From CAADGY01 sp900696665 (GTDB lineage Bacteria; Acidobacteriota; Terriglobia; Bryobacterales; Bryobacteraceae): a stretch of DNA of 64,000 nt. Positions 1 to 8,336 of this stretch are shown piece after piece; the stretch's first letter is position 1; the number at the start of each line of letters is the position of its first letter. The translations under genes were made by a program, and so were the position numbers. The notes beneath the pieces were generated by a model, which ran no database searches, was not told where the DNA came from, and saw only the letters and a list, made by a program, of their open reading frames with translations. The DNA is taken from the NCBI GenBank assembly GCA_035063885.1, contig JAPSFM010000018.1, positions 1 to 64,000 of the forward strand. The letters are read 5' to 3'.

Positions 1-1
1 G

Positions 2-64
2 CTCGAAGAAGCCAGTCGTTTGCTGAACTCCTACGCCCGGGCCATCCTGGCTTCGGGCTCCTGA
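2..64 (+). CDS. C-terminal end of an unidentified protein (cut by window edge)
   Basis: An open frame enters from the left edge and ends at a TGA at 62-64. The last 20 residues read LEEASRLLNSYARAILASGS, a helix-like amphipathic tail. The other two forward frames give less protein-like translations. The fragment is too short to assign a family. It ends just before the double hairpin at 77-110, which would fit a gene end. Confidence is low because only 63 bases are visible. Confidence 0.35.
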   Translation, partial: LEEASRLLNSYARAILASGS

Positions 65-76
65 CTTCTGGCTTCT

Positions 77-110
77 ATATCCCGCAGGGATATCAAGGGC
101 GAACGCCCTT
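77..110. terminator. Two back-to-back hairpins between convergent genes
   Basis: Two perfect inverted repeats lie side by side. The first is ATATCCC-GCA-GGGATAT (77-93) and the second is AAGGGCG-AA-CGCCCTT (95-110). They sit between the end of the rightward fragment (64) and the end of the leftward PLP-enzyme gene (215). There is no long T-run, so this could be a factor-dependent bidirectional terminator or a REP-like extragenic palindrome. The preceding 47-76 is a degenerate run of CTGGCTTC-like units. Confidence 0.5.
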
Positions 111-214
111 GGCTAGTTAGTCAGCGCCTCCTCCAGGTACGATGGCATCGCCAGCTATTTTCTCCACCCCGGCCGGCCCCGCACATCGAGTGTCTCTATG
201 GGCTTTCACAGCCT

Positions 215-1507
215 TCAGGAGCCGGAGCGCAATTGTCCTACCCCGGCCTCTGCCGGGATGGCAGCCAGTGCCTGTTCGAAATCCGCGAGCAGGTCTCTCC
301 AATCTTCGATGCCTACCGAGATCCGCACCAGGCCATCCGTCACGCCCGCGAGTTCGAGTTCCTGTTGAGACACGGACGAATGCGTGGTGGTCTTCGGGTG
401 GCAGGCAAGCGTCTCGACGCCGCCGAGCGATACGGCATTCCGGGCGATCTTCAAGTGGCGCAGAAAATCGAAGGCAGCCGGCTTGCCGCCGTAGAGGTCA
501 ACGGAAAACAGCGCGCCCGGAAAGTCGCATTGAGCGGTACGTATCCTGATCTGTTCGGCGTCGTCGAACAGCGTCGGGTAGTAGACCTTCCGGATCTCCT
601 TGCGTCCGGCCAGTTGTTCGGCGATCCTTTGCGCGTTTTTGCTGGCGCGATTCATGCGGAGGGCAACCGTCGGAAGCCGTCCATCCAACATCCAGCATTC
701 ATCCGGCTGAAGGATGTTCCCGAAGAGACCGCGGCGGCCGCGGATTCTGCGTATCAGTTCCCCATCGGCGGCGATAGCGACGCCGCCGATCATGTCGCTG
801 AACCCGGAAAGGTACTTCGTAGCGGAATACAGTGAAAGATCCGCACCCAGATCCAGCGGGTGCTGAAACGTGGGGCCGAGGATAGTGTTGTCGACCATGA
901 CGAGAGCCCGGTTGCCATCTCCGCGGCCGGCGGCGGCCACGGCCGCACGGCGGATATCGGTCATCGTCATCGTCGGGTTGGCGGGCGTTTCGATAAAAAC
1001 AACGGCCAGATTACCGGTAGAGCGAATCGCTTCGTCCAGCGCGTCACCGTCGCCCGCCGGAACCGGCGTGCCCCTGATTCCGAACGGCTCCAGGAACTCG
1101 TGAATGAAGTGCTGTGTTCCTCCGTAAAGGGGCACGGTGTAGACGATCTGCTGGCCGGGTTGGGCAACCGTCAGGATCGACGTCATGATGGCTGCCATGC
1201 CGGAGTTGAAAACGGCGGCTGCTTGAGCGCCCTTTTCGAGGGGAACGATCTGGTCTTCCAGGATCTCCGCGTTCGGATGATTGAAGCGGGAATAGATCAG
1301 ATCGACCGTCTCGTTCTCCGCCCGTTGCTCCCTGCCGCTCATCACTGCAAACGCACGCTCGGCCGCTTCGGGACTCGAAAAAACGTACGTGGAGCTTCGA
1401 AAGACGGCCGGACGGGCGGATCCAACGGACAGGCTCGGATCAAATCCTCGCGTCAACACGGCCGTGGGCGGCCGCAATGCCGGATGCTTGTCTTTTCGAT
1501 CGGACAT
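215..1507 (-). CDS. PLP-dependent Cys/Met metabolism enzyme (cystathionine gamma-synthase/lyase family)
   Basis: A 430-residue fold-type I PLP enzyme of the trans-sulfuration family. Family enzymes make or cleave C-S bonds in cystathionine, homocysteine or methionine in the cytosol. The PLP lysine is K231 in SATKYLSGFSD, the cofactor aspartate is D206 in MVDNT, and the phosphate-binding tyrosine/arginine pair is in IYSRFNHPN (residues 71-79). The length is slightly above the usual 380-400. The sequence does not tell gamma-synthase from gamma-lyase or O-acetylhomoserine sulfhydrylase. It is transcribed alone, away from the heparinase gene, with starts about 120 bp apart. The start is ATG at 1507. 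Confidence 0.85.
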   Translation of the reverse strand: MSDRKDKHPALRPPTAVLTRGFDPSLSVGSARPAVFRSSTYVFSSPEAAERAFAVMSGREQRAENETVDLIYSRFNHPNAEILEDQIVPLEKGAQAAAVFNSGMAAIMTSILTVAQPGQQIVYTVPLYGGTQHFIHEFLEPFGIRGTPVPAGDGDALDEAIRSTGNLAVVFIETPANPTMTMTDIRRAAVAAAGRGDGNRALVMVDNTILGPTFQHPLDLGADLSLYSATKYLSGFSDMIGGVAIAADGELIRRIRGRRGLFGNILQPDECWMLDGRLPTVALRMNRASKNAQRIAEQLAGRKEIRKVYYPTLFDDAEQIRIRTAQCDFPGALFSVDLYGGKPAAFDFLRHLKIARNAVSLGGVETLACHPKTTTHSSVSQQELELAGVTDGLVRISVGIEDWRDLLADFEQALAAIPAEAGVGQLRSGS

Positions 1508-1628
1508 AATTGCTTCTCCGACTCAAGTCTACCGCGGGTTTGAGAAGAAGCCTCGTTGATGACAGCTCTGAAGAAAGCTACGGATAGCCGGTTGGTTGTG
1601 TCCGTACAATTGATGAGGGGAGTCTGGA

Positions 1629-4160
1629 GTGACTGATACATATTGGCGTTGTTTTTGCTTTGCGGTGCTGGTTGGCCTTATTTCGTCCGGTTGCAGTTCA
1701 ACAAGCTTCCGTTGGACTGACTCGGTCGAAGTCATCGAAAGAGCGCCGCGGCGCGGAGAACTGGCCACATACCCGGCCGAGGCGCAGACCGTAGGCGTCA
1801 ATCCGCCCGGATTCTGCTGGACGCCACATGAGAAAGCTGCGAGCTATCGCCTCGAGGTTCGCGAGAGCGGAGGATTAAAGAGCGGCTTCTCAACCGAGCC
1901 TCAGACCTCCACTGTCTATCCGCCGTTCCGGAGTTTGAAACCCGCTGTTTACGATTGGCAGGTCGTATATCTCGATCAGAACGGCGCGGCCGTGGGGGCT
2001 TCGAGAACGCGGCGCTTCACGCTGCCGAATTCCGCCCCCGAGCTATTGATGCCCGATGTACAGGCGTTGAAGGTCCGGCTCGCCGGTGTCCGCCCGCGCC
2101 TGTTCCTCGGCGCCGGCAGGCTCGAGCGGCTCCGGGCGGCGATCGCGAAAGGGAGCGTCCCTTCCTGGGATCGCCTTCGTCAGGCTGCCGATGCCGCCCT
2201 CGACGAGGAACTCTATCCCGAACCCCGGTATCTTGGCTCCGGCGCCGAAAACTGGCTCCGAACTTTTACTCCGGGCAAGGTCGGGAGTGCACATCTGGCG
2301 AGGACGGCCCTGGCTTACAAGGTCACTGGTGAGGCCAAGTACAGGGATGCCGCTCGCCGGTGGCTGCTGCATATGGCTTCGTGGGATCCAAGAGGCGTCA
2401 CCAGCCACAACTTGAAACTCCCGGCAGGAGGCAGTGGAAACGATGAAGCGTCGATGCCGATGCTGGAGCGAATGTCGCTGGCTTGGGATTGGATCGGCGA
2501 CACGTTGACACCCGAGGAGCGGGAGAAGGTGATCGCTTCCATGACCGAGCGAGGTAACCAGGTGCTGCGAGTTTTGGAGAATGAGGATTTCCTGTCGCAT
2601 CCCTTCGGCAATCACTCCGGCCGCTCTCTTGCGTTTCTCGGACCCGCGGGTCTCGCGTTTCTGGGAGATATTCCGGAAGCGGAGCGGTGGCTCGACTACG
2701 TACTCCGGGTCTTGCTGACGTCCTACCCGAGTTTTGGCGGCGATGACGGTGGCTGGGCGCAAGGTCTGAGTTACTGGTCCTTTTACATTTACAGTCATGC
2801 AAACTTCGCCATGGCCTTGCGGCAGGCGACGGGAACCGACCTCTTTGCAAGGCCATTCTTCCGGAACACGGGATATTTCGGACTTTTCTTTGCTCCTCCG
2901 TACGCGCCGAGAGGCGGATTCGGGGATGGAGCGTATCATCGCCCCAACGAATCGGGCGGGGTGCTGGTAGATACGCTATCGAATGCGCTCCTCGATCCGG
3001 CACTGAAGTGGTATGCCAGGGGCATCCATGAGATGGGGGAGAGGAACAGGACGAAGTGGCGCGAATGGTTTGTCGAGGACGTATACGAAACATTGCAAGC
3101 GGCCGACGCCCCGGCGCTTGAACCGGAGCGTCCTGCGAAGCTCGACGGCTCGAAACATATGGCCGATATCGGGTGGGTGGCTATGCATTCCGCGCTGGGT
3201 GACGCTAAGAACGACGTTTGGGCGCTATTCAAGTCGAGCCGGTTCGGGTCGTTCAGCCATAGCCATGCCGACCAGAACTCGTTTCAGTTATACGCTTACG
3301 GACGCGCGTTGGCGATTGACTCCGGATACTATCCTTCTTATGGAACGCCACACGATAACCTCTGGACGCGGCAGACGCGGGCCCACAACAGCGTTCTTGT
3401 CAATGGCCGCGGGCAGCCTCCGCATACATGGGAAGCGGCCGGCGAGATCGATCTTTACGAGCGCCATGGAATCGTGACGGTAGTCCGCGGCCAGGCTGCC
3501 GGGGCTTACAACCTGCCGCAACCGCCGGGTATCGCCCGCCTCTGGCAGAAGCATCTTAGAGAACCGTTACCGCCCATGGATCCCGAGGTGAAGAATTTTG
3601 AGCGCACACTGGCATTTGTGGCTTCCGATACCAGGCCGGTCCTGGTGGTCCATGATTCACTGAACACCGGCGGGCCGGCGAGATTTTCGTGGCTGCTTCA
3701 CGCGTTGAACCGCATGGAGACCGACAGCCGGAACGGCACGGTGTTCGTCCGTGACAGAGATGCCAGACTAATCATGCGGCTCGTTGCTTCGGTTCCGTTT
3801 GGTTTCGAACAGCACAGCGGTTTTCCAGTTAAACCGGAATTCGCGGCCAACACTGCTTACGTTCTGGGTGATGAATCGTTTGCCGATCAATGGCATCTTC
3901 AGGCAACCACCGGGCAATCGAGTGATGAGGTCAAGTTCCTGGCGATATTCGTTCCATACCGGGCGTCCGAGCCGCAGCCGGAAATCGAGCTGCTGAGTGC
4001 TGATCAGTCAATCGGGTTTCGCGTAGGCGGAACGGAGGTGGCCGCGTGGTGGGGTGCGGGCAGCCGGGGAAAGATCGCGGTTTCTGGAATAACTGGCGAA
4101 GGGCGGCTGGCGATCAATGCGGGCGGGGCGGACCGGGCGGTCCGCGTTACTGTCCCTTAG
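1629..4160 (+). CDS. Heparinase II/III-like polysaccharide lyase family lipoprotein
   Basis: 843 residues starting at GTG. A short hydrophobic signal ends in a lipobox (ISSGC, C22), so the protein is probably a lipoprotein. Residues about 45-125 resemble the Fn3-like DUF4962 module (VNPPGFCWTP). An alpha/alpha-toroid region follows (about 150-480). A heparinase II/III-like beta-sandwich then carries FGSFSHSHADQNSF near residue 540 and a tyrosine-rich YYPSYGTPHDN stretch. Family members cleave uronic-acid polysaccharides such as heparin-like glycans or alginate oligomers; the substrate here is unknown. There is no PUL-type neighbour. RBS-like GGGGAG precedes the GTG. Confidence 0.85.
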   Translation: MTDTYWRCFCFAVLVGLISSGCSSTSFRWTDSVEVIERAPRRGELATYPAEAQTVGVNPPGFCWTPHEKAASYRLEVRESGGLKSGFSTEPQTSTVYPPFRSLKPAVYDWQVVYLDQNGAAVGASRTRRFTLPNSAPELLMPDVQALKVRLAGVRPRLFLGAGRLERLRAAIAKGSVPSWDRLRQAADAALDEELYPEPRYLGSGAENWLRTFTPGKVGSAHLARTALAYKVTGEAKYRDAARRWLLHMASWDPRGVTSHNLKLPAGGSGNDEASMPMLERMSLAWDWIGDTLTPEEREKVIASMTERGNQVLRVLENEDFLSHPFGNHSGRSLAFLGPAGLAFLGDIPEAERWLDYVLRVLLTSYPSFGGDDGGWAQGLSYWSFYIYSHANFAMALRQATGTDLFARPFFRNTGYFGLFFAPPYAPRGGFGDGAYHRPNESGGVLVDTLSNALLDPALKWYARGIHEMGERNRTKWREWFVEDVYETLQAADAPALEPERPAKLDGSKHMADIGWVAMHSALGDAKNDVWALFKSSRFGSFSHSHADQNSFQLYAYGRALAIDSGYYPSYGTPHDNLWTRQTRAHNSVLVNGRGQPPHTWEAAGEIDLYERHGIVTVVRGQAAGAYNLPQPPGIARLWQKHLREPLPPMDPEVKNFERTLAFVASDTRPVLVVHDSLNTGGPARFSWLLHALNRMETDSRNGTVFVRDRDARLIMRLVASVPFGFEQHSGFPVKPEFAANTAYVLGDESFADQWHLQATTGQSSDEVKFLAIFVPYRASEPQPEIELLSADQSIGFRVGGTEVAAWWGAGSRGKIAVSGITGEGRLAINAGGADRAVRVTVP

Positions 4161-4224
4161 GCGCTTCGGCTTACATCGGCCTCTCATCAGCATAATGCGC
4201 CGTGAAATTAAGGCATGTTTCCCA

Positions 4225-4253
4225 TTGGGATCGCCGTCCGGAAAGCATAGAAT
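4225..4253 (+). promoter_or_regulatory. Candidate sigma-70 promoter for the small HTH gene
   Basis: TTGGGA (4225-4230), a 17-base spacer and TAGAAT (4248-4253) lie 22 bases before the TTG start at 4275. The -10 matches the consensus at 5 of 6 positions; the -35 is weaker. Confidence 0.4.
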
Positions 4254-4274
4254 CTGGAGGAACGAGGCTAAAAC

Positions 4275-4493
4275 TTGAATCTCCGTAAACCCCCAAAAGG
4301 TTACTACTCTGCCGCTGAAGCCGCCCGTTTGCTCGGAATCACTATTGATGAGTTGCGGTCCATCGTCAGTGAACATATCGGAGCCGGCTCCGAAGATCTC
4401 AAAAACCTCGGCACAGCGGAGTTGCAGCTTTCCGATGTTGTGTTGCTGAGGCACCTGTCAGGACGCAATATCGCTTCCCAACACTCCGATTAG
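4275..4493 (+). CDS. Small helix-turn-helix protein (MerR/excisionase-like)
   Basis: 72 residues from a TTG start. Residues 11-30 (YSAAEAARLLGITIDELRSI) have the pattern of a winged-helix HTH of the MerR/excisionase or HTH_17 type. No effector domain follows, so it is a stand-alone DNA-binding module. A GGAGG lies about 14 bases upstream and a closer CGAGG about 7 bases upstream. A plausible promoter precedes it. It stands between the heparinase-like gene and a dehydrogenase with no phage genes around, so an excisionase role is not supported; a small regulator is more likely. It might be a chance reading frame, though composition and promoter argue for a real gene. Confidence 0.5.
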   Translation: MNLRKPPKGYYSAAEAARLLGITIDELRSIVSEHIGAGSEDLKNLGTAELQLSDVVLLRHLSGRNIASQHSD

Positions 4494-4519
4494 CCAACGA
4501 TTAGCCACTCCGGTCGAAA

Positions 4520-4549
4520 TTGTCCCGCCAGGAGGCGCCGTCGTAGAAT
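4520..4549 (+). promoter_or_regulatory. Candidate sigma-70 promoter for the dehydrogenase gene
   Basis: TTGTCC (4520-4525), an 18-base spacer and TAGAAT (4544-4549) stand 39 bases before the ATG at 4589. The -10 hexamer is the same TAGAAT seen before several other genes in this window. Confidence 0.4.
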
Positions 4550-4588
4550 GGGGAACTTACACATCACGAGCGTTTTGGGAGGATAAGA

Positions 4589-5485
4589 ATGGCGAAGCTG
4601 GGTTTTCTGGGCTTGGGAATCATGGGATATCCGATGGCCCACAACCTGTTGAAGGCGAGCAACGAAGTCGCGCTGTGGACTCACACGGCGGAGAAAGCAC
4701 AGGAACTGGCAGGGAAAGGCAAGGGCAAAGCCTGCCGGACGCCCAGGGAGGTAGGCGAGCGGGCGGACATCATCTTTCTTTGCGTCGGCGACACCGCGAT
4801 GTCTGAGGAATGCATCCTTGGGGAACAGGGCATTATCCATGGCGCCAAACCGGGAACGATCGTCGTGGATGCCAGCACCGTGTCTCCCAGCCGGAGCAGG
4901 TTCATCGGGGAACGCCTGGCGGAGAAGCAAATCCTGTTTCTGGATGCGCCCTGCACCGGCTCGAAGCCCGGCGCTGAAAACGGGACGCTCACCTTTATGA
5001 TCGGTGGGGACAAGGCAATCTATGAAAAAGTAAAACCTCATCTGGAAGAGATGGGTAAGCAGTTGTATTACTGCGGTGGGCCGGGAATGGGCCTGCATGC
5101 GAAACTCTCCCAGAATCTGATCCTCTCCAATATTCTGCAGGCATTCAACGAGGGTTTGGTGCTCTCGACCAAGGCCGGAGTGAATCCGGAGTTGATGTTG
5201 GACATCCTCAATAACAGTGCGGCCCGCTCGGGACTTATTGCTTTTAAAGCCCCTTACGTGTTTGTGCGGAACTTTGAAACCAATTTTTCCGTAAAGTGGA
5301 TGCACAAGGACATTGGGCTCATGTTGGATTCCGCCAAAGAGCTGAATGTGCCTGTTCCTCTGACAGGTCTGACCCAGCAGCTTTTCCAAGCGGCAATCTC
5401 CAAGGGATTTGGAGAAGAAGATATTTGCTCTACAATCAAAGTGTTAGAGGAAATGGCCGGGGTCGAAGTCAGGAAGACAGAATAA
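4589..5485 (+). CDS. NAD(P)-dependent beta-hydroxyacid dehydrogenase (3-hydroxyisobutyrate dehydrogenase family)
   Basis: 298 residues, the usual family length. The N-terminal Rossmann motif is GLGIMGYPMA (residues 8-17, glycine-rich). The substrate-binding segment is DAPCTGSKPGAENGTL near 119-134. The conserved catalytic lysine is probably K172 in LHAKLSQN, with the all-helical C-terminal half following. The family oxidises 3-hydroxyisobutyrate, tartronate semialdehyde or related beta-hydroxyacids, or reduces succinic semialdehyde or glyoxylate; the substrate cannot be told. A clear GGGAGGA ribosome site precedes the ATG. It is followed by the small-RNA locus rather than by a pathway partner. 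Confidence 0.85.
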   Translation: MAKLGFLGLGIMGYPMAHNLLKASNEVALWTHTAEKAQELAGKGKGKACRTPREVGERADIIFLCVGDTAMSEECILGEQGIIHGAKPGTIVVDASTVSPSRSRFIGERLAEKQILFLDAPCTGSKPGAENGTLTFMIGGDKAIYEKVKPHLEEMGKQLYYCGGPGMGLHAKLSQNLILSNILQAFNEGLVLSTKAGVNPELMLDILNNSAARSGLIAFKAPYVFVRNFETNFSVKWMHKDIGLMLDSAKELNVPVPLTGLTQQLFQAAISKGFGEEDICSTIKVLEEMAGVEVRKTE

Positions 5486-5500
5486 ATCTACAATTTTCTG

Positions 5501-5529
5501 TTGCATTCTGAAAAACCATATTCTATTAT
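5501..5529 (+). promoter_or_regulatory. Sigma-70 promoter for the putative small RNA
   Basis: TTGCAT (5501-5506), a 17-base spacer and TATTAT (5524-5529) form a strong promoter with optimal spacing in an AT-rich patch just after the dehydrogenase gene. Transcription would start near 5535-5538, at the foot of the structured RNA. Confidence 0.6.
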
Positions 5530-5534
5530 TGGAA

Positions 5535-5626
5535 GTAAGCCGGGGAGGCAACTCCCACCAAAGCGAGACTAACCTCATAAAGACCCCTGAAGCAACCTCC
5601 CCGGCGCCCGTAAGGGCTATTTTTTT
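5535..5626 (+). ncRNA. Putative free-standing small RNA with C-rich loop and intrinsic terminator
   Basis: About 92 nt between a good promoter and a T-run, with no convincing reading frame. GCCGGGGAGG (5539-5548) pairs perfectly with CCTCCCCGGC (5596-5605), enclosing a 47-nt loop rich in CUCCC, ACCUC and ACCCC. A competing hairpin GGGAG-GCAA-CTCCC (5543-5556, GNRA loop) shares the 5' arm, so two exclusive folds are possible. A short GC hairpin and seven Ts follow. The C-rich loop could pair with Shine-Dalgarno sequences, as known C-rich sRNAs do. It could instead be a leader of dxr (start 5733), but the terminator lies 107 bases before that gene. I do not recognise an Rfam family; SRP, 6S and tmRNA hallmarks are absent. 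Confidence 0.6.
5606..5626 (+). terminator. Intrinsic terminator of the small RNA
   Basis: GCCC-GTAA-GGGC (5606-5617) is a 4-bp GC hairpin with a GNRA-type loop. It is followed by TA and seven Ts (5620-5626). It abuts the 3' arm of the 10-bp closing stem, so the two helices could stack and strengthen the pause. Confidence 0.6.
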
Positions 5627-5732
5627 CTCCGCGGATGAAGATCCAAGCCCCAAGTACCCAGTGCAAGCGCGACCGATATGATTTTCGGTAGGAGTGGGTT
5701 TACCCGGTGAGTGATAGAATGTTGAAGTCTAG

Positions 5733-6935
5733 ATGCAATCAGTCTGCCTGCTTGGCTCCACCGGTTCTATCGGGCAATCGACGCTGGATGTAATTCGCCG
5801 GAGCCCTGAACGTTACCGGGTTCGTTCGCTAGTCGCAGGCAGAAACATCCGCCTCCTTACTGCTCAAATCAAAGAATTCCGTCCTTGCCTCGCAGTTGTG
5901 GCAACCGCCGCTGATCTGGCGAATCTAACTAGTGAGCTTGCAGATGAGGGAGTTCCGAAATCTGAATGGCCGGAACTTGCATGGGGATCCAGGGCGCGAG
6001 TTGAAGCGGCTACCGACGGGGAAGCGGATTTTGTGATGTCGGCCATTGTGGGCGTGGCGGGGCTGGAAGCGACGTATGAAGCCGTTCGAAAAGGGAAAAC
6101 CGTGGGATTGGCGAACAAGGAAGTCCTGGTAGCGAGCGGCTCCCTGGTAATGGCTGCGGCCGCGGAAGCAGGTACAGAGTTGATTCCCGTGGACAGCGAG
6201 CACAATGGGGCCCATCAATGCCTGCGTGCCGGCAAACGCCACGAGGCCACGCGCCTGATTCTGACTGCATCGGGAGGACCGTTCCGGGATCTACCCGCGG
6301 AAAAATTCCATACCGTCAGTCCCGCAGAGGCCTTAAATCACCCTACGTGGAAGATGGGGCAACGGATCACGATCGACTCGGCTACCATGATGAACAAAGG
6401 CTTTGAGGTGATTGAAGCCTGCTGGCTATTCGGATTTTCCGCCGATGAAGTGGATGTGGTGATCCACCCGCAGTCTTCGGTGCACGCGATGGTGGAATAC
6501 GCCGATGGCAGCATCGTGGCGCAGGCCTCCACCACGGACATGCGGATGCCCATTCAATATGCGCTCACGTATCCGGAGAGATGTGCGTCCGCGGTCCCGA
6601 AGATGGATTGGAGCGTAGCGCGGACCTGGAACTTTTTCCCGCCGGATCCGGTCCGGTTCCCGTGTTTGCGGCTGGCGTTTGAGGCGCAGAAAGCTGGTTC
6701 GGCTGCATCCTGTGCGCTGAATGCATCCGATGAGATTGCGGTGCAAGCCTTTCTCGACGGGCAGATTGCCTTCGACGAAATCCCACAAATTGTGGAGGAG
6801 ACAATTTCGGCGATGCCCGGCCGTGATCCCCGCTCTATTCAAGACGTTCTCGAAATCGATAAAGAAGCCAGGTCGGTAGCGCGCGAAGCTGCCAGCCGCC
6901 GCGCAGCGAAGCGCGACACGCTGGCAAGGGCCTGA
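5733..6935 (+). CDS. dxr: 1-deoxy-D-xylulose 5-phosphate reductoisomerase
   Basis: 400 residues, full length. Dxr rearranges and reduces DXP to 2-C-methyl-D-erythritol 4-phosphate with NADPH, the committed step of the MEP isoprenoid pathway in the cytosol. The NADPH motif GSTGSIG is at residues 8-14. The metal-binding acidic segment PVDSEHN lies near residue 154, and the flexible-loop motif HPTWKMGQRITIDSATMMNKG lies near 200-220. A TAGAAT at 5715-5720 may be the -10. rseP follows after 14 bases, a common dxr-rseP arrangement that ties isoprenoid supply to envelope functions. Confidence 0.96.
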   Translation: MQSVCLLGSTGSIGQSTLDVIRRSPERYRVRSLVAGRNIRLLTAQIKEFRPCLAVVATAADLANLTSELADEGVPKSEWPELAWGSRARVEAATDGEADFVMSAIVGVAGLEATYEAVRKGKTVGLANKEVLVASGSLVMAAAAEAGTELIPVDSEHNGAHQCLRAGKRHEATRLILTASGGPFRDLPAEKFHTVSPAEALNHPTWKMGQRITIDSATMMNKGFEVIEACWLFGFSADEVDVVIHPQSSVHAMVEYADGSIVAQASTTDMRMPIQYALTYPERCASAVPKMDWSVARTWNFFPPDPVRFPCLRLAFEAQKAGSAASCALNASDEIAVQAFLDGQIAFDEIPQIVEETISAMPGRDPRSIQDVLEIDKEARSVAREAASRRAAKRDTLARA

Positions 6936-6949
6936 AAAAGAAAGACATC

Positions 6950-8266
6950 ATGGTTATTTTTCAAAACATCTGGTGGCTGCTGGTTCTCATTGGTGTGATG
7001 ATCCTCATCCACGAGTTAGGACACTATTGGGCGGCCCGGTTTTTCGATGTAAAGATCGAGGCGTTCAGCTTCGGGTTCGGTCCCCGGCTTTTCGGCTTCC
7101 GGAGAGGAGAGACCGATTTCCGCTTCTCTCTGATCTTGTTCGGAGGCTACGTCAAGATGGCTGGCGAGCAGCCGGGTGATGAAACGAACGACCCCCGTTC
7201 GTTCACCGCCAAGCCGCGATGGCAGCGGCTGATTATCGCGTTCGCCGGGCCGGCGATGAACGTGGTCCTGGCCGTGGCGCTCGTTACCGGTCTCTACATG
7301 GTTCGCTACCCGAAGATGCCCGCGTCTGAGCGGGAGGCGATCGTCGGCCACGTTGTTCCGGATTCTCCCGCGGCGAAAGCGGGAATCCGGGAGGGCGACG
7401 AGATCGTTCGGATGGATGGAATTCCGGCTCCGACCTGGGAAGACGTTTTCATCCGGGAGATCTCCAATGCTGGCAACCCGATCCCGCTCGTTCTGAACCG
7501 GGGCGGGCGGCAGATTCGGGTCACGGTTACACCGATCCTGGACGAACGGACGGGAGTAGGGTTTGCGGGGTGGTCGGAGCAGAGTGAAATTCAGGTGTCC
7601 GGCTATGTGCCGGGCGTGAACGCCGCTCGAAATGCGGGATTGATACGGGGGGATATTCTGCTGGCGATCAACGGGCAGCCAATCCGGTCCTCGCATAAGC
7701 TCAACGAAGTGCTTACCGCCAGCGCCGGAAAGCCTGTCGAGATTCTGTATTCGAGGAACGGGGTCCGCCACAAGACCGCGGTGCAGCCGGAAAAGTCCAC
7801 GGTCACGGGCGAGGAACGCTGGATGATCGGCGTTCAACTCGAGCCGCGACTTATCATGACCCGGCTGAGTTTTCCGGAGGCGTTGCGGGAATCGATTGGC
7901 CGGAATCTGAAGAGCGCCACGCTCATCTACAAGTTCCTGCAAGGCATTGTGGAGCGGCGGATGTCGGCGAAGTCGCTCGAAGGTCCGATTCGCATTGCGC
8001 AGCTCTCGGGAGAAGCCGCGCGTGAAGGGCCGGAGGCCTTCATCGGGCTGATGGCGATGGTGAGCCTCAACCTGGCCATTTTCAACCTGCTGCCCATCCC
8101 GATTCTGGACGGAGGCGTCATCCTCCTGTTGCTGATTGAAATGCTGATGCGGCGTGACCTGAGCCTTCAGGTGAAGGAGACCGTTTTCAAGCTCGGTTTC
8201 GTTTTCCTGATGGCTGTCGTGATGTTCGTGCTTTACAACGATATTTCGAAGATCCTTCCCGGATGA
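6950..8266 (+). CDS. rseP: RseP-type site-2 membrane metalloprotease
   Basis: 438 residues. The intramembrane zinc protease motif HELGH is at residues 21-25 within the first membrane helix. The second conserved motif NLLPIPILDGG lies near 379-389, and the last helices are at the C-terminus. Between them are two PDZ domains (about 115-200 and 205-290) on the outer face. RseP proteases cut anti-sigma factors and other single-pass proteins within the membrane and clear signal peptides. It is co-transcribed with dxr. The zinc-finger anti-sigma-like protein at 24349-25719 could be one of its substrates; that link is an inference. Confidence 0.95.
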   Translation: MVIFQNIWWLLVLIGVMILIHELGHYWAARFFDVKIEAFSFGFGPRLFGFRRGETDFRFSLILFGGYVKMAGEQPGDETNDPRSFTAKPRWQRLIIAFAGPAMNVVLAVALVTGLYMVRYPKMPASEREAIVGHVVPDSPAAKAGIREGDEIVRMDGIPAPTWEDVFIREISNAGNPIPLVLNRGGRQIRVTVTPILDERTGVGFAGWSEQSEIQVSGYVPGVNAARNAGLIRGDILLAINGQPIRSSHKLNEVLTASAGKPVEILYSRNGVRHKTAVQPEKSTVTGEERWMIGVQLEPRLIMTRLSFPEALRESIGRNLKSATLIYKFLQGIVERRMSAKSLEGPIRIAQLSGEAAREGPEAFIGLMAMVSLNLAIFNLLPIPILDGGVILLLLIEMLMRRDLSLQVKETVFKLGFVFLMAVVMFVLYNDISKILPG

Positions 8267-8336
8267 ACCGAGTCTTCTGGACCAGCCAGCACGCAGCTAG
8301 CACCAGCAACCCCTGTACCTGAGACGCAGGCAAGCC

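Noticed and set aside
7..76. Frame 1 reading GRTPLAS-type tail as a gene end
   Set aside because: It passes through both hairpins; frame 2 gives the more protein-like end.
4275..4493. Phage excisionase
   Set aside because: No integrase, attachment site or phage gene is near; only the HTH fold is shared.
5486..5732. Cis-acting riboswitch of dxr in the 5486-5732 gap
   Set aside because: The element ends in its own T-run 107 bases before dxr and I recognise no aptamer motif, so a separate RNA is favoured; not fully excluded.
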